64,000 nucleotides of DNA from Streptomyces ochraceiscleroticus (GTDB lineage: Bacteria; Actinomycetota; Actinomycetes; Streptomycetales; Streptomycetaceae), in the NCBI RefSeq assembly GCF_000720485.1, contig NZ_JOAX01000011.1, positions 62,001 to 126,000 of the forward strand, given 5' to 3'. Below the pieces are notes generated by a model. That model did no database searches. It worked only from the letters and a program-made list of their open reading frames with translations, and was not told the origin of the DNA. The stretch's first letter is position 1; each line of letters opens with the position of its first letter. Below are positions 27,870 through 36,220 of this stretch, in pieces. Both the position numbers and the translations under genes were made by a program.

Positions 27870-30080
27870 TCACAAGCTGAGCTCCGGGTGCAGGTCCTTC
27901 ATCCGTACGACCTGCCGGCCGCGCGCGGTCCACGTGGTGAGCGCGAGCGCGCCCACGGTGAAGAGCGCCAGCACGATGCTGCCCTGCCACACGGGTGTCA
28001 GGTCACCGCCCGTGATGAGGCGGCGCAGGCCCCCGACGATGTACGTCATCGGCAGGTACGGGTGCAGCGCGTTGAAGAAGCCGGGGCTGGTCTGCACCGG
28101 GTACGTGCCGCCCGCCGAGGTGAGCTGGAGCATCAGCAGCGCCAGCACCAGGATCCGGCCCGCGGCGCCGAATTGCGCGTTCAGCCACTGCACGATCGCC
28201 GCGAAGCAGGCCGTGGCCAGTACCAGGAACCCGATCGTGCCCGCCGCGTTCACCATCTCCAGGCCCAGCCCGAAGTGGAGCACGGACATCAGGGCGGCGA
28301 TCTGCAGCACCCCGATGGCGAACACCGGGAGCCAGCCGGACACCGCGGTCCGCAGGGCGCTCGCGCCGGCCGCCAGCGCCCTCCGGTTCAGCGGCTGGAT
28401 CAGCATGTAGGCGACCATCGCGCCGACCCACAGGGAGAGCGGGATGAAGTACGGGGCGAAGCCCGTCCCGTAGTTGGGCGCCTTGTGCGCCGAGCCCGAG
28501 GCGAGCTGCACCGGGTCGGACATCGCACCCGTACGGGCGTCCCGCTGGTCCTTGTCGTAGTCCGGGATCTGCTTGACGCCGTCGTGCAGTCCGCCGGCCA
28601 GCTTCGCCGAGCCGTCGGACAGCTTGAACATGCCGCCGTTCAGGGTCTCGGCGCCGTTCTTCAGCTTGCCCACGCCCTCGTCGAGGTCGCCGGCGCCGGT
28701 CTGCAGCCGGCCCATACCGGTGTCCAGGTCGGTGCCGCCCTTCTTGGCGGTGCCGGTCCCCTTGTGCAGGTCGCCCGCTCCGGTGGCCAGCTTGTCGGCG
28801 CCCGTGGCGACCGCGTGCGCGCCCTTGTTGAGGTCGTTGACCTGCTTGACGGCCGTGTCCAGGTCCTGGCCGAGCGTGGGGCCGTGTTCGGCCAGCGTGC
28901 TCGCGAGCCGGTGCACCTGGTCCAGGTCCTTGCCCAGCTGGGCCAGGTTCTTCTCGTTCTGGACCAGGCCGCTGACCTCCTCGGCCTTGTCGGCCGCGGC
29001 ATCGGACTTGTCCCGCATGTCCTTGAGTTCGGTGCAGGACGGGTCGCGGTCGGTCAGCGCGCTCTCGCAGCGCAGCTTGTAGAAGGCCGCGACCTGGTTG
29101 GCCAGCCCCCGGGAGGCCGTGGCCCCGTCCGAGGCGGCCTTCGGCAGCCTGTCGAGGTTGTCCTTGATGGCCTGCGAGCCGTCGGCCACCAGACGCGCGG
29201 CGTCGCCGATCTCCTTGCCGTGCGCGTGCACGAAGGGACCCACGGCCTTGTTGGCCTCGTTCACCTTGTCGGCGAGCTTCTGGGTGCCGTCGGCCACCTG
29301 GCCCGCGCCCTTGGAGACCTGGCCGGCCCCCGTGTCCAGCTTGCCCGCCCCGGAGTCGAGGTCCTTCAGGCCGTTCGCCAGGTCGTGGCTGCCCTTCTTG
29401 GCGGTGTCGATCCCGTCGGCCAGGTCGCTGCTGCCCTTCTTGGCGGTGCCCAGGCCGTCCTTCAGGTCACCGGTGCCCTTCTTGGCCTCCCCGATGCCGC
29501 CCTTCAGTTGGGAGGCGCCGTCGGCCGCCTTCTGGGTGGCGTCGTGCAGATCGGAGAACGACACGAAGATCTTGTCCAGGAAGCCGCGCGAGGACTTCGC
29601 GGACGCCGCGGCGCGCACCTCGGAGAAGACCGTCTTGGAGATCTGCCCGACGATGTAGTTGTTGGCGTCGTTCGTACGGACCTTCAGCTCGCCGGCCTCC
29701 GGGTGGTCGCCCGAGCTGGACGCGATCGACGTGCTGAAGTCGGCGGGAACGGTCAGCGAGAGGTAGTACGTGCCCGACTCGACCCCCTTGGCCGCGTCGG
29801 CGGCGCTCACGGGGTGCCAGTCGAAGGTGTCGCTGTCCTCGAGGCCCTTGACGAGGTCGTCGCCGGCGTTGATCTGCTCGCCCTTCGCCGAGGCGCCCCG
29901 GTCGGTGTTGACCAGCGCGACCGGGATCTTGTCCAGGCGCGAGTACGGGTCCCAGAAGGACCACAGGTAGAGCGCCCCGTAGAGCAGCGGCAGCAACAGG
30001 AGGGCCACCAGCGCGGCGCGCGGCAGCTTCCCCCTGCCGAACCGCTTCAGCTCAAGCGCGGCCAGCTTCGGCGAGCGCAT
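27870..30080 (-). CDS. YhgE/Pip-type ABC-2 membrane permease
   Basis: Predicted 736-residue membrane protein. One N-terminal helix (LPRAALVALLLLPLLYGALY) is followed by a roughly 480-residue extracytoplasmic region. That region has repeated heptad-like GxxDLxxGLxxAKKG and GAGxLDTGAGQ units typical of YhgE/Pip proteins. Five or six C-terminal helices then form an ABC-2-type permease domain. Family members take part in type VII-secretion-linked or phage-infection-related export. Here the upstream ABC ATPase gene, with which it overlaps by 29 bases, suggests an exporter. Substrate unknown. Confidence 0.92.
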   Translation of the reverse strand: MRSPKLAALELKRFGRGKLPRAALVALLLLPLLYGALYLWSFWDPYSRLDKIPVALVNTDRGASAKGEQINAGDDLVKGLEDSDTFDWHPVSAADAAKGVESGTYYLSLTVPADFSTSIASSSGDHPEAGELKVRTNDANNYIVGQISKTVFSEVRAAASAKSSRGFLDKIFVSFSDLHDATQKAADGASQLKGGIGEAKKGTGDLKDGLGTAKKGSSDLADGIDTAKKGSHDLANGLKDLDSGAGKLDTGAGQVSKGAGQVADGTQKLADKVNEANKAVGPFVHAHGKEIGDAARLVADGSQAIKDNLDRLPKAASDGATASRGLANQVAAFYKLRCESALTDRDPSCTELKDMRDKSDAAADKAEEVSGLVQNEKNLAQLGKDLDQVHRLASTLAEHGPTLGQDLDTAVKQVNDLNKGAHAVATGADKLATGAGDLHKGTGTAKKGGTDLDTGMGRLQTGAGDLDEGVGKLKNGAETLNGGMFKLSDGSAKLAGGLHDGVKQIPDYDKDQRDARTGAMSDPVQLASGSAHKAPNYGTGFAPYFIPLSLWVGAMVAYMLIQPLNRRALAAGASALRTAVSGWLPVFAIGVLQIAALMSVLHFGLGLEMVNAAGTIGFLVLATACFAAIVQWLNAQFGAAGRILVLALLMLQLTSAGGTYPVQTSPGFFNALHPYLPMTYIVGGLRRLITGGDLTPVWQGSIVLALFTVGALALTTWTARGRQVVRMKDLHPELSL

Positions 30081-30942
30081 CCGCCGCCCCCTCCTCGTTC
30101 TTGATGTTCTTCTCGGTGCCCGCTTCCGGGGCCGCTTCGGCCTCCGGCTCAGGTCCGTCTTCCGCGGCCGCTTCGGCCTCCGGCTTCGCTGCCGGCGAGC
30201 CGGACTCGGTCTTCTGCTCCGGCTCCGGCCGCGGCTTCTCCGGGCGGCGCGCCGTGGAGACCACGAGGGCGTCCTCGGGCGCCTGGCTGCACACCGCCAG
30301 TACCGTCGTCCCGGCAGCGGCTAGCTTGCGCAGCAGCGCCCACGCCTGCGCGCGCTCCTCGTCCGACAGCTTCATGTCGGTGTCGTCCACGGCAAGCAGC
30401 CGCGGCGAGCCGATGAGCGCCAGCGCGACCGACAGCCGCAGCGCCTCCAGCCGCTCCAGGTCCCGTACGGACGTCCGTACGCCCTTGGGCAGCGTCTCCG
30501 GGTCCAGCCCGGCGGCCTCCAGCGCGGCATCGATCCGGCCCCGGGCCTCGGCGCGGCGCTCACGGCGCGGGCGCAGCAGGGCGCGTACCGGGCTGCCGAA
30601 GCGGCGCTGCAGCAGGGCGCGCTCGTGCAGGTGCTCGGCGACCGTGAAGGCCGGGTCGAGCTCGGCGACACCGGGCACGTGGGCCAGCGCCGTGACCGCC
30701 CGTACGGCGGCCATCTTCTTGGGCAGCGACAGACCGCCCACCCGGGCCTTGCCCGCGGCCGTCTTCATGCGTCCGGTGAGCGCGAGCAGCAGACATGTGC
30801 GGCCGGAGCCGGACGGCCCCTCGATCGCGATCAGCGCGCCGGGCTCGGCCGTGATGTCGACGTCCTGGAACGCCCAGCCGCGAGGTCCCTTGACTCCGAG
30901 TCCCTGGGCCTTGACCGCCGCCCCGTGCGGGGTGCTGTCCAC
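30052..30942 (-). CDS. ABC transporter ATP-binding protein with acidic Ala/Glu-rich tail
   Basis: Predicted 296-residue ATPase partner of the YhgE-type permease. The Walker A motif is IEGPSGSGRTCLLLAL. The Walker B-like segment is RLLAVDDTDM, where the usual catalytic Glu position is occupied by Asp/Thr. The signature-like region is SVRDLERLEALRLSVALAL, which is degenerate compared with LSGGQ. A final 70 residues are Pro/Glu/Ala-rich and probably disordered. The GTG start has GGGAGGG five bases upstream. The degenerate signature and Walker B mean its ATPase activity should not be assumed. Confidence 0.88.
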   Translation of the reverse strand: MDSTPHGAAVKAQGLGVKGPRGWAFQDVDITAEPGALIAIEGPSGSGRTCLLLALTGRMKTAAGKARVGGLSLPKKMAAVRAVTALAHVPGVAELDPAFTVAEHLHERALLQRRFGSPVRALLRPRRERRAEARGRIDAALEAAGLDPETLPKGVRTSVRDLERLEALRLSVALALIGSPRLLAVDDTDMKLSDEERAQAWALLRKLAAAGTTVLAVCSQAPEDALVVSTARRPEKPRPEPEQKTESGSPAAKPEAEAAAEDGPEPEAEAAPEAGTEKNIKNEEGAADALAEAGRA

Positions 30943-30958
30943 GTTCCCTCCCTCTTGA

Positions 30959-30972
30959 ACTGACCAGTCAGT
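30959..30972 (-). promoter_or_regulatory. TetR-type operator in the ABC/YhgE/TetR promoter
   Basis: ACTGACCAGTCAGT is a perfect palindrome with 6-bp arms and a two-base spacer, 17 bases before the GTG of the ABC ATPase gene. TACTTT (reverse strand) just upstream may be the -10 element. The TetR protein encoded at the end of this operon is the natural candidate ligand. Confidence 0.7.
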
Positions 30973-31149
30973 GCAAAAAGTATGCCGCATGGTGCCCGGG
31001 TGGGCGCAAGTCGGCCTGAAGTGAGGCCGGCGTGATCTGGACTACAGCTCGATTACCGGGCGAAAGTCCAGGTCAGGCCGATTGTCAGTGGTGTGCCTCA
31101 CGATGGGTTGTGCGGTTCCGAGCCGTTATGCGACGACAGGAGGTTCGTC

Positions 31150-31641
31150 ATGGCAACTCGTCCCACTGGGGCTGGTTCCGCTGCGTACGGTCCCCCGAGC
31201 GATGTTCATCCCGTCCTGCGCCGGACGGCCGCCCCGCCCGCCGCCCTCGACCTGCTGGCCAAGGCCCAGCGCGGCCTGGAGGAGGCGGCGTCCCTGGAAG
31301 CTCCCAACGAGCGCTTCGCGACGGCTCACCTCGCCGCCCTGCGCGCCGCCGCCGCGGTGCTGGCCGTACGGGGCCGGCCCGAGCCGACGCTCCGCCGCCG
31401 GCAGCGCATCCGCAGCGCCTGGGAGGTGCTGCCCGAGGTCGCGCCCGAATTATCGGAGTGGAGCGCCCTGTTCGCCGCCGGTGCCGAGCGCCGGGCCCGC
31501 GCCGAAGCGGGCATACCCGGGGCGGCCGGCCCCCGGGAGGCCGATGACCTCCTGCGCGCCGCCGCCCACTTCCTCCGCCTCGTCGAGCGCCTGCTGGCCC
31601 TCCAGCCACTGCTCCCGCCACCTCGGACACGTGCCGGGTGA
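31150..31641 (+). CDS. SAV_6107-like HEPN protein containing a TTA (bldA-dependent) codon
   Basis: Predicted 163-residue, mostly helical protein that resembles the SAV_6107 HEPN family. The core runs from DVHPVLRRTAAPPAALDLLA to LLRAAAHFLRLVERLLAL. HEPN folds are found in RNases and toxin-antitoxin partners, but the RX4-6H catalytic motif is not obvious here, so nuclease activity is not claimed. Codon 101 is TTA (31450-31452), the only in-frame TTA I found in the window. In Streptomyces this codon needs the developmentally regulated bldA tRNA. The ATG has AGGAGG seven bases upstream. Confidence 0.85.
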   Translation: MATRPTGAGSAAYGPPSDVHPVLRRTAAPPAALDLLAKAQRGLEEAASLEAPNERFATAHLAALRAAAAVLAVRGRPEPTLRRRQRIRSAWEVLPEVAPELSEWSALFAAGAERRARAEAGIPGAAGPREADDLLRAAAHFLRLVERLLALQPLLPPPRTRAG

Positions 31642-32143
31642 CGGGCGGAAGCGTGGCGGACGGAAGCGTGGCGGACGGCGGCCGGAAAATCGGCGGCCGG
31701 GTGGTGGGCCGCGCCCGGAAGTGATGGCGGCGCGCGTTCCGGCGGGGTTCGCCCGGGAAATCCCGGGGCGCATTCCGCGTCGTCTCATTCCCGGCCCGCT
31801 GCCTTCGGTCCGCTCTCCGCCCGTCTCTTCCGAGATTCCCCGGCATTCCGCGGAGTTCCCGCCCGGCCGGTTTTTCCGACGACCCGGCGGCACTTCGGCG
31901 TCCGCCCTTTTCCTCCGGGAGGGCGCGAAGGGGAATTCCCTCCGAGGCACCTCTGAGCCACCTCGAAGTGCCCCGGAGAACGCCCGGGGCGCACTGCCCG
32001 TAGGCGGCCGGAACCCGTGTCCGGCACCGGCCCGGACCGGCCGCCGGGTGTGGTTCGGCCATGCGCGGGCGTGGCGGAGGGCGCGCGACCCCATAGGGTG
32101 GGAGGCGCCTATCAGTACATGCCCCCGCGAGGAGCCACCCGCC
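31642..32143. other. Gene-free intergenic stretch
   Basis: About 500 bases with no frame that shows Streptomyces-like codon use. It begins with an exact 15-bp tandem duplication (GGAAGCGTGGCGGAC at 31647-31661 and 31662-31676) and contains many TTCC/GGAA-rich near-repeats. Apart from the ribosome site of the methyltransferase gene at its end, I see no recognisable element. Confidence 0.6.
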
Positions 32144-32899
32144 GTGTCTGACCCGCTGCGCCCGCGCGCATCCCTTCGTACCGCCGTGGTCTGGGAGGTC
32201 CTGAAGGACGCCCTGGAGCGCCGGGCCAAGGCCGCCGGGCGTGACGCCCTGGACGTCCTGGACACCGGCGGCGGCACCGGCAACTTCGCCGTGCCCGTCG
32301 CCCGGCTCGGTCACCGCGTCACCGTGGTCGACCCCAGCCCCAACGCGCTGTTCGCCCTGGAGCGCCGGGCGGCCGAGGAGGGCGTGGCCGACCGGGTACG
32401 CGCCGTCCAGGGCGACGCGCACGGCCTCTTCGAGGTCGTCGAGCGCAGCGGCTACGACGCGGTCCTCTGCCACGGCGTACTGGAGTACGTCGACGACCCG
32501 GCCGAGGGCGTCCGCAACGCCGTGGCGGCGCTCCGTCCCGCCGGCACGCTGAGCCTGCTCGCCGCGGGTCTGGGCGGCGCCGTGCTGGCGCGCGCCCTCG
32601 CCGGCCACTTCACCGAGGCGCAGCGCGCCCTGAGCGACCCCGCGGGCCGCTGGGGCGACGGCGACCCGGTGCCCCGCCGCTTCACCGCCGAGCAGCTCAC
32701 CGAGCTGGTGACCCGTACCGGTCTCGCGGTCGGCGCGGTGCACGGCGTGCGGGTCTTCGCCGACCTGGTCCCCGGCGTGCTCGTGGACACCGAGCCCGGC
32801 GCCATGGAGGCGCTGCTGAAGCTCGAGGCCGCGGCCGCCGAGCTCCCCTCTTTCCACTCCGTCGCCACCCAGCTGCACGTCCTCGCCGAGCGCGGCTGA
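32144..32899 (+). CDS. Class I SAM-dependent methyltransferase
   Basis: Predicted 251-residue methyltransferase. Motif I is VLDTGGGTGNFAVPVA. An acidic residue that binds the SAM ribose lies in VTVVDPSPNALF. GDAHGL and YDAVLCHGVLEYVDDP are motifs II and III. The C-terminal half has a large helical cap like CmoA/MTase type 11 proteins. GAGGAG precedes the GTG. Substrate unknown; it lies near the dcw cluster without an obvious link to cell-wall synthesis. Confidence 0.9.
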   Translation: MSDPLRPRASLRTAVVWEVLKDALERRAKAAGRDALDVLDTGGGTGNFAVPVARLGHRVTVVDPSPNALFALERRAAEEGVADRVRAVQGDAHGLFEVVERSGYDAVLCHGVLEYVDDPAEGVRNAVAALRPAGTLSLLAAGLGGAVLARALAGHFTEAQRALSDPAGRWGDGDPVPRRFTAEQLTELVTRTGLAVGAVHGVRVFADLVPGVLVDTEPGAMEALLKLEAAAAELPSFHSVATQLHVLAERG

Positions 32900-33190
32900 C
32901 GGGCCGCTGCCCCTACCGCAGCCGGGCGCGCGCCGCGAGGCGAACCCCGACTGCCGGGTGCAGTCGGCCACAGGGCCCCCGATCAGCCGCTTCGCCCCGT
33001 ATGATCGGAGGTACCACGTCCGGCATGGCGGGAGGGCGGATGGGGAATGCAGGGTGCATCACCACCGGCCACCATGGTGGCGCGGACAGTGAATTGGCGT
33101 AGAGGGGCGGGTTTCACGGGGGCGATTCCCTGCCTATCCTGAAAGGGTCGCACCCGGTCGCCCCCCGCGACCGACGAGTAGGAGGACTCC

Positions 33191-33604
33191 GTGCCGCTCT
33201 CGGAGCACGAGCAGCGCATGCTCGAGCAAATGGAGCGAGCGCTGTACGCCGAAGATCCCAAGTTCGCGACAGCGCTTGAGGGAAGCGGGCTGCGTACGTA
33301 CACCCGGCGACGGGTCTACCAAGCGGTCGCGGGCTTCCTGGTAGGTATCGCGCTCCTCATGGCCGGAATGGTCGCGCAGCAGATCTGGATCAGCGTGGTG
33401 GGCTTCCTCGTGATGCTCGGCTGCGCGGTCCTGGCCGTCACGAGCTGGCGCAAGGCGCCCAAGCCGGGCGAGCAGCAGGCCGGAGCGGGGGCCGCCCGAG
33501 GCGGCGGAGGCGGAGCGTCACGCCGTACGTCCCGGCCACGGCGCTCGATGATGGACCGCATCGAAGAACGCTGGCAGCGCCGCAGGGACGAACAGGGCCA
33601 CTGA
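33191..33604 (+). CDS. DUF3040 small membrane protein
   Basis: Predicted 137-residue protein of the actinobacterial DUF3040 family (M. tuberculosis Rv2169c type). The signature N-terminus is MPLSEHEQRMLEQMERALYA. Two membrane helices (AVAGFLVGIALLMAGMVAQQ and SVVGFLVMLGCAVLAV) follow, and the C-terminus is a basic Gly/Arg-rich tail. GGAGGA precedes the GTG. Function unknown. It sits near the dcw cluster in M. tuberculosis as well. Confidence 0.93.
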   Translation: MPLSEHEQRMLEQMERALYAEDPKFATALEGSGLRTYTRRRVYQAVAGFLVGIALLMAGMVAQQIWISVVGFLVMLGCAVLAVTSWRKAPKPGEQQAGAGAARGGGGGASRRTSRPRRSMMDRIEERWQRRRDEQGH

Positions 33605-33684
33605 CACGCGGCCACTGATACGGGCACTGAGCCCCGCCTCTACGTCTCCTGGCCCTTTCGACGTCTGAGGCTTCCGAGATCTGA

Positions 33685-33731
33685 GAGTGGTGTGGGCCGG
33701 CCCCGGTTTCCGGGACCGGCCCACACCACTC
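33685..33731. terminator. Bidirectional terminator between DUF3040 and transglutaminase genes
   Basis: A perfect 16-bp stem has arms GAGTGGTGTGGGCCGG (33685-33700) and CCGGCCCACACCACTC (33716-33731). It lies between two convergent genes, so it probably serves both. Confidence 0.85.
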
Positions 33732-33793
33732 ACTCATGTCGGGGCACCCTCCGGCGGCAGCCCGGCAGCCCGGCAGTCCGGCCGGCCCCCGGA

Positions 33794-36220
33794 TCAGCGG
33801 GCCGCCGACCGGCCCGGTATCGCCGTGCGGAGCCGGTCCAGGGCGGCCGAGGCGCGGGCCGAAGCGGTCCACAGCAGGCGGACGGCGGAGCGCGGGGCCA
33901 GTACGGCGCGCAGCCGCTGCCGCCGGGAGGCCGCGTCGCGCAGCCCGGTCCGTACTCGCCGCACCTCGTCGGCCAGGCCGGGCACGGCCTGCGGATGCGG
34001 GGCGTAGAGCGCCTGCTCCACCGAGCCGGCCACCCGGTGGGCCGCCTCCGCGGCCGGTCCCGTCAGCTCTCCGACCCGTACGATCCGCTCGGCCGCCTTG
34101 CGCGGGGTCAGCGCGTCGTCCGGGACGATGCCGTAGTCCCAGCCCGAATCCACCAGCTCCCGCCAGGGCCCGAGGACACCCGCCGCGGGGCCCCGGCTGC
34201 GGGCGCCCGGGCCCCGGTTCCTGGGCCGGGCGGCGCCGAGGCGGCGGGCGCGGGTCCGTATCCGCCAGAGCAGCGGGACCGCCGGCAGCAGCAGGACCAG
34301 CAGGGCGACGAGCACCCCGGCCGCGACCGTCCCCGGCGCCGGACCGTCGTCGGCCGGGCCGCCGCCGGACTGCGAGGGCAGCGCCCCGCACTCGGCGACC
34401 CGCCGCTGGTCCGGCGGGCAGCTCCCGCCGTCCGCCGACGGCTCGGACGGCGGCGCCGCGGTGCGGCCGGGCAGTGGCTCGGCCCGGCCGGGGTCGTCCT
34501 CGTCCGGCGCGTCCGCGGAGATCGTGTAGTCCGGCACGCTGCCCCGGCTCGGCGTCGGCTCGAAGCGCGTCCAGCCGATGCCTTCGAAGTACAGCTCGGG
34601 CCAGGCGTGCGCGTCCTTCAGGCCGACCGAGTACGAGCCGTCGGCGCGCTTGCCGCCCGGCGTGAAGCCGACCGCCACCCGGGCCGGAATGCCGAGCGTG
34701 CGGGCCATCGCCGCCATCGAGAAGGAGAAGTGGACGCAGAAGCCCTCCTTCTGCTTCAGGAAGCGCGCGATCGCCTGTGTGCCGCTGCCCGCCCGGACCT
34801 CGGTGTTGTACGTGAAGCCGCCGTTCAGCGCGAACCAGTCCTGGAGCCGGACCGCCTTCGCGTACGCCGAGCGGGCGCCCCGCGTCACCTGCCGTGCCGT
34901 CCGCTGGACCACCGGGGGCAGCGAGTCCGGCACCCGGGTGTACTCGCGCCGCAGGGCGCGGCGCGGCGGCGGCGCCTCGGCGAGCTGCCGGGCCGTCGGG
35001 CGCACGATCAGGCTCTCGACCTGGTAACGGACCCCGCGGGTGTTCTGTCCCCGGTCGCCGACGAGGGTGCGGCCCTCGGGCTCGAAGCGCCAGCGGCCCG
35101 GGATGTCGACCCGGGAGGCGGGATAGGGCATCGGCAGCCAGTTCTGGGCGTACCACTTCGCCGTGGAGACCGAGGTGTTCACCGCGGTGGTGTCCACGTC
35201 GGGCGCGAGGCCCGGGGGATCGGGCAGCCGGTCCGGCACGTCCACGACCGTGCGCTGCGACGGCTTCCAGGCCGCCCCGTCGAACTGGTCGAGCGCGACG
35301 ATCCGCAGATACAGGTCGCGGGTGTCGGGGGTCGTCGTGCGGTAGTTCAGCACCTCCTGGTCCTCGGGCTGGTTGAGGCTGTTCTGCAGGGACACCAGGG
35401 GGTTCACCGCGGAGATCGTGCCGCCGTCGGCCCCGGCACGGCCGCGGCCGCTCATGTCCAGCAGCCCGCCGCCGAGCGTGGGCAGCGCGGCCGGGACGAC
35501 CAGGGCGATGCCTAGGGCGAGGGCGCCGATCCGGCGGCCCGTGCGCACCGGGGCCGGCGCGGGCCCGCCGGCAGCGGTGAACCCGGTGCCCCCGGTGGCG
35601 TACGGGCGGCCCGCTGTCGTCGGCCCGCCGCCGAACACCCGGCCCCACCGGGACAGCCGGTCCCGGCCCTCGGCGAGCAGCAGCAACAGATAGCCGGCCG
35701 CGGCGAGCAGGAACCACAGCCAGCCCGCACCGCCCTTGGACAGCCCGGCGGCGACGGAGTACAGCGCGAGCAGCGGCAGGCCGGCGGGGGCGGCGCTGCG
35801 ATACGTCACCGCGAGCGCGTCCACGATCAGGCCGATCACCAGCACGCCGCCGACCAGCAGCAGCCGGATGCCCGTGGTGACCGGGGCCGGGATGGCGTAC
35901 CGGCCGACGTCGTCGGCGCCCTCCTGGAGGAGCTGGCCGAACTCCCGGAAGGCGTCGGGGCCCGGCAGCAGCCCGGCGACGGCCTGGCCGCGGGTGAACA
36001 TCAGCGTGAGCAGCACGAGCCCGGCCAGGGCCTGCGCGGCGACGGTCAGGGGGCGGGCCAGCGGGACCCGGCGGGCCAGCGCGCCGACCGTGGTCACCAG
36101 CCCTAGCAGGATCGCCGCCTGGAACATCCAGCCGATCGGCTCCACCAGCGGCAGCAGCGCGCAGGCGGCGCTGAGCGTCGCCACCAGCGCGCAGACCGCG
36201 AGCCGCGCCCGGCCGCTCAT
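33794..36220 (-). CDS. Transmembrane transglutaminase-like protein (TgpA family, DUF4129 C-terminus)
   Basis: Predicted 808-residue membrane protein. About seven N-terminal helices span residues 1-260. A large extracytoplasmic transglutaminase-like domain follows, with nucleophile Cys495 (KEGFCVHFSFSMAAMARTLG) and His538 (KDAHAWPELYFEGIGW). In Pseudomonas TgpA the third triad residue is Asp in RFDPT; here the aligned residue is Glu554 (TRFEPTP). A later helix near 640 leads to a cytoplasmic DUF4129-like tail. It overlaps the DUF58 gene by four bases and is last in the moxR operon. A cell-surface cross-linking or protease role is inferred. Confidence 0.9.
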   Translation of the reverse strand: MSGRARLAVCALVATLSAACALLPLVEPIGWMFQAAILLGLVTTVGALARRVPLARPLTVAAQALAGLVLLTLMFTRGQAVAGLLPGPDAFREFGQLLQEGADDVGRYAIPAPVTTGIRLLLVGGVLVIGLIVDALAVTYRSAAPAGLPLLALYSVAAGLSKGGAGWLWFLLAAAGYLLLLLAEGRDRLSRWGRVFGGGPTTAGRPYATGGTGFTAAGGPAPAPVRTGRRIGALALGIALVVPAALPTLGGGLLDMSGRGRAGADGGTISAVNPLVSLQNSLNQPEDQEVLNYRTTTPDTRDLYLRIVALDQFDGAAWKPSQRTVVDVPDRLPDPPGLAPDVDTTAVNTSVSTAKWYAQNWLPMPYPASRVDIPGRWRFEPEGRTLVGDRGQNTRGVRYQVESLIVRPTARQLAEAPPPRRALRREYTRVPDSLPPVVQRTARQVTRGARSAYAKAVRLQDWFALNGGFTYNTEVRAGSGTQAIARFLKQKEGFCVHFSFSMAAMARTLGIPARVAVGFTPGGKRADGSYSVGLKDAHAWPELYFEGIGWTRFEPTPSRGSVPDYTISADAPDEDDPGRAEPLPGRTAAPPSEPSADGGSCPPDQRRVAECGALPSQSGGGPADDGPAPGTVAAGVLVALLVLLLPAVPLLWRIRTRARRLGAARPRNRGPGARSRGPAAGVLGPWRELVDSGWDYGIVPDDALTPRKAAERIVRVGELTGPAAEAAHRVAGSVEQALYAPHPQAVPGLADEVRRVRTGLRDAASRRQRLRAVLAPRSAVRLLWTASARASAALDRLRTAIPGRSAAR

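Noticed and set aside
31037..31071. 7-bp inverted repeat CTGGACT/AGTCCAG before the HEPN gene
   Set aside because: Short arms with a 21-base spacer are expected by chance, and no promoter element lines up with it.
33692..35515. 607-residue open frame antisense to the transglutaminase gene
   Set aside because: Arg/Gly/Pro-rich shadow with no domain. The reverse strand has membrane helices and a catalytic Cys-His pair.
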